Assembly (NCBI GenBank): GCA_030654075.1
Contig: JAURYB010000048.1
Coordinates: 1 to 48,925, forward strand
Source: Bacteroidales bacterium
GTDB lineage: Bacteria; Bacteroidota; Bacteroidia; Bacteroidales; UBA4417
DNA length: 48,925 nucleotides
Reading direction: 5' to 3'
A program made the position numbers and the translations under genes. Below, in pieces: positions 8,692 to 14,948 of the stretch. Below the pieces are notes generated by a model, which saw only the letters and a list, made by a program, of their open reading frames with translations, did not search any database and was not told where the DNA came from. Position 1 is the stretch's first letter, and the number at the start of each line of letters is the position of its first letter.

Positions 8692-8996
8692 GCCCGTATC
8701 AGATACTTATTACCGAAGAGGCTAAACACGATATTCTAAATTTGGCGGATGTTATTAAGTATCAGTACAAATCACCATTAACGGCATTCAGCTATGTTCA
8801 AGGGCTGATAGACGAAATAAATAAACTGGAAGTAAGTGCCGAAACATATGTTATACAAACCCGAAAATCATTTTTGATATACGGCTTCAATGCACGAAGG
8901 GTAAATTTCAAAAAAATGACGATTATTTATACTGTATCAGAATACACTGTGCATATACATCGCATAATACCATCTTCAACAATATCCGATATATGA
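8688..8996 (+). CDS. RelE/ParE-superfamily toxin
   Basis: A 102-residue protein with the RelE/ParE layout: N-terminal strand YQILITEEAKHDI, two helices (ILNLADVIKYQY and AFSYVQGLIDEIN), then a C-terminal sheet carrying NARRVNFKKMTIIYTV and VHIHRIIPSS. Family members either cleave mRNA at the ribosome (RelE) or poison gyrase (ParE); the sequence does not decide which. The gene overlaps the antitoxin by four bases and appears full length. Nothing related to it follows before 9269. Confidence 0.8.
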   Translation: MSPYQILITEEAKHDILNLADVIKYQYKSPLTAFSYVQGLIDEINKLEVSAETYVIQTRKSFLIYGFNARRVNFKKMTIIYTVSEYTVHIHRIIPSSTISDI

Positions 8997-9081
8997 CGCA
9001 ATAACGAGCCAGCTATAAAAACAGGATTGGTTCAAAAGGCTTTAACCTCAATTCTTCATAAACTTTGCGAATCCTTTGATT

Positions 9082-9137
9082 CTTAGTGTCTTCGTGGCAT
9101 AAATAAAAAATCGCCACTAAGGCACGAAAACACTAAG
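9082..9137. repeat. imperfect hairpin of CTTAGTG/CACTAAG words
   Basis: CTTAGTGTCTTCGTGGC at 9082-9098 faces GCCACTAAGGCACGAAAACACTAAG at 9113-9137, which reads back as CTTAGTGTTTTCGTGCC plus TTAGTGGC. The two arms make a long imperfect hairpin, and another CACTAAG follows at 9141-9147. This word family is common between genes in environmental Bacteroidota. It fills most of the gap after the toxin at 8996. Confidence 0.5.
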
Positions 9138-9241
9138 CTTCACTAAGTTGATGTTTTTCATGAATTATGCAGCTTATGTACTAAGGAAGGTGATTTTGAA
9201 GATTTTGAAAGCTCACAAAAAAAATCAATTCTGTTTTGTAT

Positions 9242-9249
9242 TATCTTTG
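9242..9249 (+). promoter_or_regulatory. -7 promoter element TATCTTTG
   Basis: TATCTTTG followed by an A/T stretch lies 20 bases before the ATG at 9269 and matches TAnnTTTG. The promoter of this orphan antitoxin-like gene therefore looks intact. Confidence 0.5.
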
Positions 9250-9268
9250 TTAAAAATATAGTAGGATC

Positions 9269-9499
9269 ATGTCAACACTGCAAGCTATACTTAAAGAAAT
9301 GAAAGAAGTTCCGGTTAACCGGCTGGATGAGCTATATCAATTTATACATTCCATGACAACATCAGCTAAACATTCCGAAAAATTACAAAAAAGGATTATT
9401 TCGTTTGGAGGAGCGTTCAGTGATATGAGTGAAAAGGACAATTCGGGTTTTCTTAATCAAACGAAGAAAACAAGAACAGAGTTATCTGATTGCAATTAG
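9269..9499 (+). CDS. orphan antitoxin-like protein, partner toxin missing
   Basis: A 76-residue protein. MSTLQAILKEMKEVP and LDELYQFIHSM are followed by ISFGGAFSDMSEKD and FLNQTKKTRTELSDCN. The last part resembles Bacteroidota antitoxins that end near an RELFDR-type motif and are normally followed directly by a PIN-domain toxin. Here the motif is degraded to RTELSDCN, the stop follows, and no PIN frame is found in the next 260 bases. It looks like an antitoxin that has lost both its C-terminal tail and its toxin. The pairing with a PIN toxin is from knowledge of the family. Whether the protein is still made is unknown. Confidence 0.55.
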   Translation: MSTLQAILKEMKEVPVNRLDELYQFIHSMTTSAKHSEKLQKRIISFGGAFSDMSEKDNSGFLNQTKKTRTELSDCN

Positions 9500-9608
9500 T
9501 AAGTAAAAAGTGAACTCCAGCTTAAAACAAATACAGGTTAGCAAAATGCATGGAGGCATTAGCTTTGTCAACAAAGAGATTAAAGGGTTAAGATAAGGGA
9601 AAAAGTAT

Positions 9609-9770
9609 CTATTTGACTAATTCGGATGCCTTGACAAAAAAAATCTTATCATCTTTTGAATAAACTAAAAACCCATTGTTTTTCTGTTTAGCTTGAATTA
9701 ATTTTTCAAAGGATAACTCAATTCCTTTTAAAATTTTACTGCGTAATTCAATTATATTTTCATTATTCAT
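9609..9770 (-). CDS. 53-residue protein overlapping the zeta-like kinase gene
   Basis: An ATG at 9770 opens inside the last codons of the zeta-like gene and the frame runs to TAG at 9609. The product begins MNNENIIELRSKIL and continues KGIELSFEKLIQ, then NNGFLVYSKDDKIFFVKASELVK. The first half looks helical and amphipathic, the second like two short strands. The 8-base overlap (GAATAATG-type coupling) indicates co-translation with the kinase. The size and pairing suggest a cognate antitoxin or regulatory partner placed after the toxin, the reverse of the common order. The function is inferred; I do not recognise the family. Confidence 0.6.
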   Translation of the reverse strand: MNNENIIELRSKILKGIELSFEKLIQAKQKNNGFLVYSKDDKIFFVKASELVK

Positions 9771-10338
9771 TGCTTTGTGCTTTTATCTTGTTCCATATCG
9801 CAGAGTCTTTAATATCAATCTCATTATTCTTCAAACCCTCTGCTACTACATTAAATGGTCCTTCTGAATTATTAATGATAATCCAATAGTTACAAATCGG
9901 AATATACTTTTTAGTCAGATTAATAATTCCTGATTTATAACGTCTTCGAATTGTTTCTTCTGGGATATTGTGTCCACCTTCGCTTACACGCATCTGTACT
10001 CTTTGTATAGCCAATTCAACATTATTGAGCCAGAAAAAGACCAAAGTTACAAAATACCCCTTTTGTTGTGCTTCATTGACCAAAGTTACAAAATATTTCG
10101 GAGCTAAAGTTGTTTCAAAAGAGAAGTCAACTTGCGATTTGATCAATTCATTTATCCTTGTTAACATTATTTTGCCAGCATCAATAGCTGCTTTTTCCGG
10201 CTGGAATGGAGAAATGCCTTTTGCAATTTCATCTGCATTTACAAACTCTTTGCAATTTAGCATTTCAGGCAATACTGTATAAGAAGCGGTTGTTTTTCCA
10301 GCTCCATTACACCCCGCTATTATATACAAATTGGGCAT
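9763..10338 (-). CDS. zeta-toxin-like P-loop kinase
   Basis: A 191-residue P-loop protein. From the ATG at 10338 it reads MPNLYIIAGCNGAGKTT, so the Walker A loop is at residues 9-17. It continues with FVNADEIAKGISPF, an FETTLA stretch (DFSFETTLAPKY), VFFWLNNVELAIQRVQMRVSEGGHNIPEETIRRRY, and a C-terminal WIIINNSEGP. Family members of this layout (zeta/PezT-like) phosphorylate nucleotide sugars such as UDP-GlcNAc; shorter ones in Bacteroidota have unknown targets. The frame is open to 10389, but a -7 word at 10353-10360 lies inside that extension, so the shorter start is preferred. It overlaps the 53-codon gene downstream, and no epsilon-type antitoxin precedes it. Confidence 0.8.
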   Translation of the reverse strand: MPNLYIIAGCNGAGKTTASYTVLPEMLNCKEFVNADEIAKGISPFQPEKAAIDAGKIMLTRINELIKSQVDFSFETTLAPKYFVTLVNEAQQKGYFVTLVFFWLNNVELAIQRVQMRVSEGGHNIPEETIRRRYKSGIINLTKKYIPICNYWIIINNSEGPFNVVAEGLKNNEIDIKDSAIWNKIKAQSNE

Positions 10339-10352
10339 GCAAATATTTTTCT

Positions 10353-10360
10353 CAAAAGTA
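10353..10360 (-). promoter_or_regulatory. -7 promoter element TACTTTTG
   Basis: On the leftward strand TACTTTTG matches TAnnTTTG and lies 14 bases before the ATG at 10338. The leader would be only a few bases long. Confidence 0.45.
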
Positions 10361-10581
10361 GTAAGATTCATTACTAAAACAAAAGCCAAATTACTACCGG
10401 ATTTTATTGCGCAAACTGACGGATTAGCTTTCCTGCTTTACGAATGAATATTAACAAGTGAACACCAGCTTATTGCTAACCGGACATTATGAAATAGGAC
10501 TATTTGTTTGATGACTTATTTTAGCATTTATTCCTAAAAAGCAGTATTTATCTTTTGACAATCAAATCAATACATTTTCAG

Positions 10582-10589
10582 TATATTTG
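10582..10589 (+). promoter_or_regulatory. -7 promoter element TATATTTG
   Basis: TATATTTG matches TAnnTTTG. A TTTTGAC stretch at 10553-10559 lies about 24 bases upstream, slightly long for a -33 box. Transcription would start near 10596, so the lipoprotein must use the ATG at 10656 rather than the open frame back to 10587. Confidence 0.5.
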
Positions 10590-10655
10590 TTCTTTGTTAA
10601 AAACAACAACCACAATCTGTATTTGAATTTTAATCACTTTCTTAATTATTGTAGC

Positions 10656-11609
10656 ATGAAACACATTTCAAGTCTATTATTGTTCAGCTTAGTGATCATT
10701 GCATGCATCAGTTGTAAAAAAGATCCGCAACCGACAACACCAAAAGTGCCGGACATTAAAGTCAGTTCTGATTTCTCAGGAGTTTCGTATTATAAAAGTT
10801 GCATTGTAACTCTTGTTTTAAAAAACACAACAAACGTTACTTCTGATTTTCCCGGATCGGAAAGCCTTACCAGTAATAGCGAATCGGAAACCATCGTTTT
10901 AAATACCCCAAAGCTCACAAAAACTATTACGTATCATTTTATTGCACATGGAGATAATGGACAGGCTGATAGTGCCAACGTCACAATTCACGTGAATGAT
11001 CCTATTGCTCCCACTATTTTTCTCTATGTTGATAATGATACAATTATCAGAGGGACACTCCCGAGCTCGGTAAAAATCACATGGAATTCCAATACAGACT
11101 CAATTTCATCTCCGGAATTATCAGGAGTAAAAGGAAAATCTGGTACAATTTCTGTTTCTCCCACAGAAACAACTATCTATCACTTTATCTCAAAAAATGA
11201 TGGATTAACTGTTTCTGACAGCATAAGGATTACAGTAAAGGACCCACCTCCGCCTCCGCCTCCGACTGATGAAGAACTTATCTCTGTTAATTATGGACCA
11301 TGGAAGCAAATTAAGCTCGAATTCCAACAGCCTCTTTCCGGTTCGCCTTGGATTGAATATGCCATTTGGGAGTGTAGTAAAGATAATTTATATTATTTCT
11401 ATCTTACGCCAACAAAAAAGATAGTTAATGACAGAGGGTTAATTACTTGCTCAGATGATGAAACAAGAATCTTAGAAGGAACTTGGTCTTTATCTGGAAA
11501 GGTACTTAAATCAGGTGGTGATTTCAATATTATAACTCTAACCAAAGACACTCTGGTTTGGGTTTATGGTACAGGAGAAAAAGTAAGGGAAACCTTTGTT
11601 CACCCTTAA
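10656..11609 (+). CDS. secreted lipoprotein with two Ig-like repeats and a C-terminal domain
   Basis: A 317-residue lipoprotein. The signal peptide MKHISSLLLFSLVIIACISC ends in CKKDPQ, the usual Bacteroidota lipoprotein start; either cysteine could be lipidated. Two Ig-like beta modules follow, each closing with a TxTYHFIxxxD-type strand (KTITYHFIAHGDN, ETTIYHFISKNDG) and an SxxVTI/IRITV edge. A linker of seven prolines then leads to a C-terminal domain with GTWSLSGKVL and NIITLTKDTLVWVY, reminiscent of lipocalin-like domains. It probably sits on the outer membrane. The gene has its own -7 element and terminator, so it is a single unit in the toxin-antitoxin island. I do not know its function. 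Confidence 0.75.
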   Translation: MKHISSLLLFSLVIIACISCKKDPQPTTPKVPDIKVSSDFSGVSYYKSCIVTLVLKNTTNVTSDFPGSESLTSNSESETIVLNTPKLTKTITYHFIAHGDNGQADSANVTIHVNDPIAPTIFLYVDNDTIIRGTLPSSVKITWNSNTDSISSPELSGVKGKSGTISVSPTETTIYHFISKNDGLTVSDSIRITVKDPPPPPPPTDEELISVNYGPWKQIKLEFQQPLSGSPWIEYAIWECSKDNLYYFYLTPTKKIVNDRGLITCSDDETRILEGTWSLSGKVLKSGGDFNIITLTKDTLVWVYGTGEKVRETFVHP

Positions 11610-11647
11610 AAATCTAAGAACCATTTATTTGGATTATAATGAAAATG

Positions 11648-11682
11648 AGGCTGTGGTAATTTAATTACTCAGCCTTTTTTTT
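11648..11682 (+). terminator. rho-independent terminator after the lipoprotein gene
   Basis: AGGCTG at 11648-11653 pairs with CAGCCT at 11670-11675. Inside the loop GTAAT pairs with ATTAC, and eight T follow. It lies 38 bases after the stop at 11609. Confidence 0.85.
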
Positions 11683-11690
11683 GTGGATAA

Positions 11691-11827
11691 ATCCCCACAC
11701 TCATATTCCAATCATTCTAATTTATTAATATAAATTGTGCCTTGATTTTATCATTATCGAAAATATATAAAATAATAAGAATCTTCTATTGGTAGAATAA
11801 AAGTAATTGAAATATAGGTGTGGGGAT
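11691..11827. repeat. 10-bp inverted repeat flanking the start of the CPR-like segment
   Basis: ATCCCCACAC at 11691-11700 and its exact complement GTGTGGGGAT at 11818-11827 enclose 117 AT-rich bases. Both lie between the lipoprotein terminator and the promoter of the unusual 669-residue gene. They could be the ends of a small element or an operator pair. I found no matching copy near the 3' end of the gene. Confidence 0.4.
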
Positions 11828-11853
11828 AAACCTTTCTTTACAATTAAATTACA

Positions 11854-11862
11854 TGGTATAAT
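11854..11862 (+). promoter_or_regulatory. extended -10 sigma70-type promoter
   Basis: TGGTATAAT is a textbook extended -10 box (TGn plus TATAAT). It lies 52 bases before the ATG at 11914. TTTACA at 11837-11842 could be a -35, but its 14-base spacer is short. This is not the TAnnTTTG type used elsewhere in the window, which fits a foreign origin for the gene. Confidence 0.5.
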
Positions 11863-11913
11863 ATTTACAATCATTAGAAGTCGTATTTTAATTATTATTA
11901 ACTTTTTATTATT

Positions 11914-13923
11914 ATGAAAAATCTTTTTAAAAAATCGTTTGTCGGAGTTTTATTTTTATTTATTTTATTAGGAGTATTTGGGCAAATAAATATTGCAAAA
12001 GCGGCAGGGTCAGCTGGTATTATCTCTCTAAACGGTTGTTATGCTGGAATAGAATTAGAAAAAGCTACTTATACCACAGGTGAAAGTATTAAAGCGGGAG
12101 CTGCTGGATATAATGCTTGTACGGGTGGAACTTATTCAATAGGTGCGTCTTTGGATTATGGGGCAGCGACATATTCACCAGTAATACAGCTTCCGGGTGG
12201 TGGCGCAGCATTTTTTACTGCTCCTGTATGTCCGGGTACTGTTTGGTATAAAATGGCGTTAAATTCTTCAGGTATTATTACTTATAGTGACCCCGTAGGA
12301 TTAACTTTTGATATTTTGGGAACTAGTTGTACAGTTCCTCCTCCTCCAGTCGGTACGGGAACACCTCCAACACTGAAAGATTTAAGTGCTACTTATATAC
12401 AAGAAACTGCTGTTGGTGAATTTAAGGCTAATATTGTTTCAGCCGGATATACTTCAGCTGGTGTTGTGGCGACAATAACTAAAAAAGGTTTTTGTTATTT
12501 TAAAACATCCGAAAGTCCATCTGTTGTATCTGGAACAGATAAAAGCAAAGGAGGCTGTGTTGAAGTTTCAGGACTAACTGTTGGGGAGTATCAGGCAAAC
12601 CCTGGAGCTTTTGGACTTAGTTCAGATACTGAATACTGGTATTATGGTTATGCAAAAAATTCCGTCAACCTTGAAGGTAGTATATGGGGAAAGTTTAAAA
12701 CTTTACCAATAGGTGGAGATCCTGTAACGATTGCGACTGCTAAACTTACAAAAAGCCCAACCAGTGTGAAAAATGTTGTTAAGAAAGGTAGTGCAGGAGG
12801 TGAGGGTTCGGCTTATTTTGAAATAGAAGTAAGTGGTCTCACTTCTGGTGGCTGTACTTTACAAAATAATGGAGTAAATGTTGATGGTAGTGCAAGTGAA
12901 GTATATGAAAGTAGTGCTATCATAAAAAAGAAAACTGTCTCAAATCTAACCGCCGCCGACAATGATTTTCAGCTTAATTGTTTGGGTTCTTCTTCTCCTT
13001 TACTTGAAAGTGCGATTCAAAAAGTAAAAGCACAATCGGGAACACTAACCCTACAAGCAGATTGTGGAATTCCAGTTGGGGCAAGTAGTTGTACAAATGT
13101 GCCGATTTCGTGGAGTACAGTGAGTCCATATTCAACAACAAATTATCAATCATATCCACCTTTGATTACTCAAGTTAAAAAACCCGCTGAGATAACGGGA
13201 ACATCGATTTCATCTCCAATGAATACTGGTTCAACTACACTTACGGTACCCTTTAATGTGAGTGGAGTTACTTATGGGATGTGGAATTCAATTGATAAGG
13301 ACCTTAATATGGGAGCAGGGGAAAATCTCTTAGATACCAAAACAATTAAACCATATTGTATTGCAAGTACTTGGGATGCAATAACTAAAAAATGCGTAGC
13401 TCTCCCTCCTGACCTAACTATTACCACCGCTCCCACACCTACTGATGCAGTTGTAAATACAACTTTTACTTCTAGTATTTCAAATATAGGAACTGGTAGT
13501 ACTGGTGGAAGTTTTAATAATATAATGAGAGTATCAACTACTGCTGATGGTTTAAGTCCAACATCACTTTCACCTGTCGGGGCTAGTTCATCCTTAACTC
13601 TTGCTGCTGGTGGAAATACAAATACAACTTCTTCGTATAAATTTACCACTGCTGGAAATTATTATGTGAGTTTCTGCGCAGATGCTGACCCTCTTTGGAA
13701 TAAAAAAATTAGCGAATCTAATGAAGACAATAACTGTGGTCCTTGGACAAATATAACCGTCTGGATGACAGATCTTTTCGCGGGTCCTGTCTATCCGACA
13801 GAGGTAGCAGAAGATACAGCACAGACATCCTCTTCAATTATCACAAACATTGGTACCGTAAGTACAGAAAAAGGATTCGACAATTTATTCCAAATATGTA
13901 AAGAAGGAGCAACATGGGGGTAG
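11914..13923 (+). CDS. large secreted CARDB-repeat protein of Patescibacteria (CPR) type, truncated
   Basis: A 669-residue protein with a signal peptide (MKNLFKKSFVGVLFLFILLG to AKA, cleavage near residue 30). The body is Ser/Thr/Gly-rich beta-sandwich sequence with scattered cysteine pairs. The C-terminal third has CARDB-like modules: PDLTITTAPTPTDAVVNTTF to SNEDNNCGPWTNITV is one full module. A second, starting MTDLFAGPVYPTEVAEDTAQ, stops mid-domain at KEGATWG. The YCIASTWDAITKKCV cysteine motif and the ESNEDNNCGPW ending are, to my knowledge, characteristic of surface proteins from Parcubacteria and related CPR bacteria, not Bacteroidota. There is no T9SS domain or lipobox. Together with the extended -10 promoter, this suggests a transferred fragment or a chimeric join. 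The gene appears to lack its natural 3' end. Confidence 0.65.
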   Translation: MKNLFKKSFVGVLFLFILLGVFGQINIAKAAGSAGIISLNGCYAGIELEKATYTTGESIKAGAAGYNACTGGTYSIGASLDYGAATYSPVIQLPGGGAAFFTAPVCPGTVWYKMALNSSGIITYSDPVGLTFDILGTSCTVPPPPVGTGTPPTLKDLSATYIQETAVGEFKANIVSAGYTSAGVVATITKKGFCYFKTSESPSVVSGTDKSKGGCVEVSGLTVGEYQANPGAFGLSSDTEYWYYGYAKNSVNLEGSIWGKFKTLPIGGDPVTIATAKLTKSPTSVKNVVKKGSAGGEGSAYFEIEVSGLTSGGCTLQNNGVNVDGSASEVYESSAIIKKKTVSNLTAADNDFQLNCLGSSSPLLESAIQKVKAQSGTLTLQADCGIPVGASSCTNVPISWSTVSPYSTTNYQSYPPLITQVKKPAEITGTSISSPMNTGSTTLTVPFNVSGVTYGMWNSIDKDLNMGAGENLLDTKTIKPYCIASTWDAITKKCVALPPDLTITTAPTPTDAVVNTTFTSSISNIGTGSTGGSFNNIMRVSTTADGLSPTSLSPVGASSSLTLAAGGNTNTTSSYKFTTAGNYYVSFCADADPLWNKKISESNEDNNCGPWTNITVWMTDLFAGPVYPTEVAEDTAQTSSSIITNIGTVSTEKGFDNLFQICKEGATWG

Positions 13924-14019
13924 GATAGTGTTCCGATAATAGTTCCATTTATTAGGCTCTATTTATTAAAAGTGAACTACAACCAACAAAAAAGCACTAA
14001 TTTTGTAAAAGTAAAAGTT

Positions 14020-14142
14020 ATGGAAACACTTACAATAAAAGTCGAAAGCAGGGGAAATGTTGATTTTTTGCGGAAACTATTGAGTAAGTTTTCGTTTGTG
14101 AAAGCAATTGAAATAAGTTATGAAACGAACATGACAAAATGA
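14020..14142 (+). pseudogene. 40-residue antitoxin remnant
   Basis: A short frame starting METLTIKVESRGNVDFLRKL and ending FVKAIEISYETNMTK. The DFLRKLLSKFSFVKAIEIS stretch parallels SSLLEVLNSISFVKIEPIS in the intact antitoxin at 14410, so this looks like the N-terminal half of the same antitoxin type without its toxin-binding tail. No toxin follows. Confidence 0.45.
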
Positions 14143-14255
14143 GCCAATTTTGACTCACAGGCGTATGATATTATTTTGTCATGGAGTTACATGTGACCCG
14201 TAAAAAATAAATAATAACACATGAAAAGCCCCAAAATATAAAAGAACGATATAAA

Positions 14256-14375
14256 ATGCTGCCTATTCGTTGGGCTACTACAGAACCAAAAGTTGAAGAT
14301 TTCACAAACATTGTGACTGACCGCAAATTATCTTTAACCTAAATACGTGATAAAGCATGGAAACGGAACTGGTAA
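14256..14375 (+). pseudogene. antitoxin of a PIN-toxin module, broken by a stop codon
   Basis: The frame reads MLPIRWATTEPKVEDFTNIV and DRKLSLT, meets a TAA stop at 14340, then continues in frame as IRDKAWKRNW to TAA at 14373. The joined product matches a common Bacteroidota antitoxin layout (LPIxWA...DF...LxxIRxKAWKRN) that precedes PIN-domain toxins. The start of such a PIN gene overlaps its end, supporting the assignment. One base change explains the break. Confidence 0.6.
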
Positions 14376-14407
14376 TTTGTGATACAAACATTTTTTCAAT
14401 TGAATAA
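14357..14407 (+). pseudogene. 16-codon stump of a PIN-domain (VapC-like) toxin
   Basis: METELVICDTNIFSIE followed by TAA. LVICDTNIF is the first strand and catalytic aspartate of PIN-domain ribonucleases. The rest of the domain (about 115 residues) is missing: the next gene starts 3 bases later. The intact module at 14410 therefore sits exactly where the body of this toxin used to be. Confidence 0.6.
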
Positions 14408-14409
14408 TT

Positions 14410-14616
14410 ATGAAACTAATAATAGAAATACCCGACAATAAAGCCTCCTCATTACTTGAGGTATTAAATAGCATTTCATTTGTCAAGATAGAACCTATCA
14501 GCCCTGCCAAAGTAAAATTCTTAAATGAGCTTAAACAGTCTGTTGATCAGGTTATGATGGCGAAAGAAGATAAAATTGAACTAAAGTCAGCAGAACAACT
14601 ACTCAATGAGCTATAA
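14410..14616 (+). CDS. antitoxin of RelE/ParE-type module
   Basis: A 68-residue acidic protein: MKLIIEIPDNKASSLLEVLN, SFVKIEPISPAKVKFLNELK, then a helical C-terminus (VDQVMMAKEDKIELKSAEQLLNEL). The N-terminal strand-helix and helical tail are typical of type II antitoxins in this phylum. It overlaps the toxin gene by 11 bases, which implies coupled translation. It probably binds the toxin and represses the pair's promoter, though no -7 word was found just upstream. This is the only complete module in the 13.9-14.9 kb cluster. Confidence 0.78.
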   Translation: MKLIIEIPDNKASSLLEVLNSISFVKIEPISPAKVKFLNELKQSVDQVMMAKEDKIELKSAEQLLNEL

Positions 14617-14935
14617 GATTGAAGTTACAGCTTTCTTTGAAAAGCAATTGAAGCGTTTAGTAAAAAAGTATCCTTCTATTAAGAAGGACTTTACCGCTTT
14701 GGTTACAACACTTTATGAAAACCCCAAACAAGGAACAAGCATTGGTAACAACTGTTACAAAATACGCATTGCCATTGAATCGAAAGGAAAAGGGAAAAGA
14801 GGCGGTGCAAGGATAATAACTCATATACATGTTATTCGAAACACCATATATCTCCTCTCCATTTACGACAAAGCAGAACAGGGCACTATTGCGGATAAAG
14901 ATCTTGAGTACTGGCTTCAGGACCTGAACAAATAG
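14606..14935 (+). CDS. RelE/ParE-family toxin
   Basis: A 109-residue basic protein. YKIEVTAFFEKQLKRLVKKY and PSIKKDFTALVTTL form the N-terminal helical hairpin. The core is KIRIAIESKGKGKRGGARIITHI, and the C-terminus is IYLLSIYDKAEQGTI, then LEYWLQDLNK. This GKRGGARIIT...YLLSIYDK layout is common in Bacteroidota RelE/ParE-type toxins, whose usual action is ribosome-dependent mRNA cleavage. The gene appears full length. It ends 13 bases before the convergent metallophosphoesterase gene ends. Confidence 0.82.
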   Translation: MSYKIEVTAFFEKQLKRLVKKYPSIKKDFTALVTTLYENPKQGTSIGNNCYKIRIAIESKGKGKRGGARIITHIHVIRNTIYLLSIYDKAEQGTIADKDLEYWLQDLNK

Positions 14936-14948
14936 ATGATTCAATTCA

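Noticed and set aside
9508..10475. AGTGAAC(T/A)CCAGCTTA words at 9508 and 10454 as attachment sites
   Set aside because: Only about 15 bases, not flanking a clear element, and a weaker third form at 13971 breaks the pattern.
13272..13649. 125-codon leftward open frame inside the CPR-like gene
   Set aside because: Antisense to a continuous signal-peptide protein with domain structure; hydrophobic low-complexity product without a start context.
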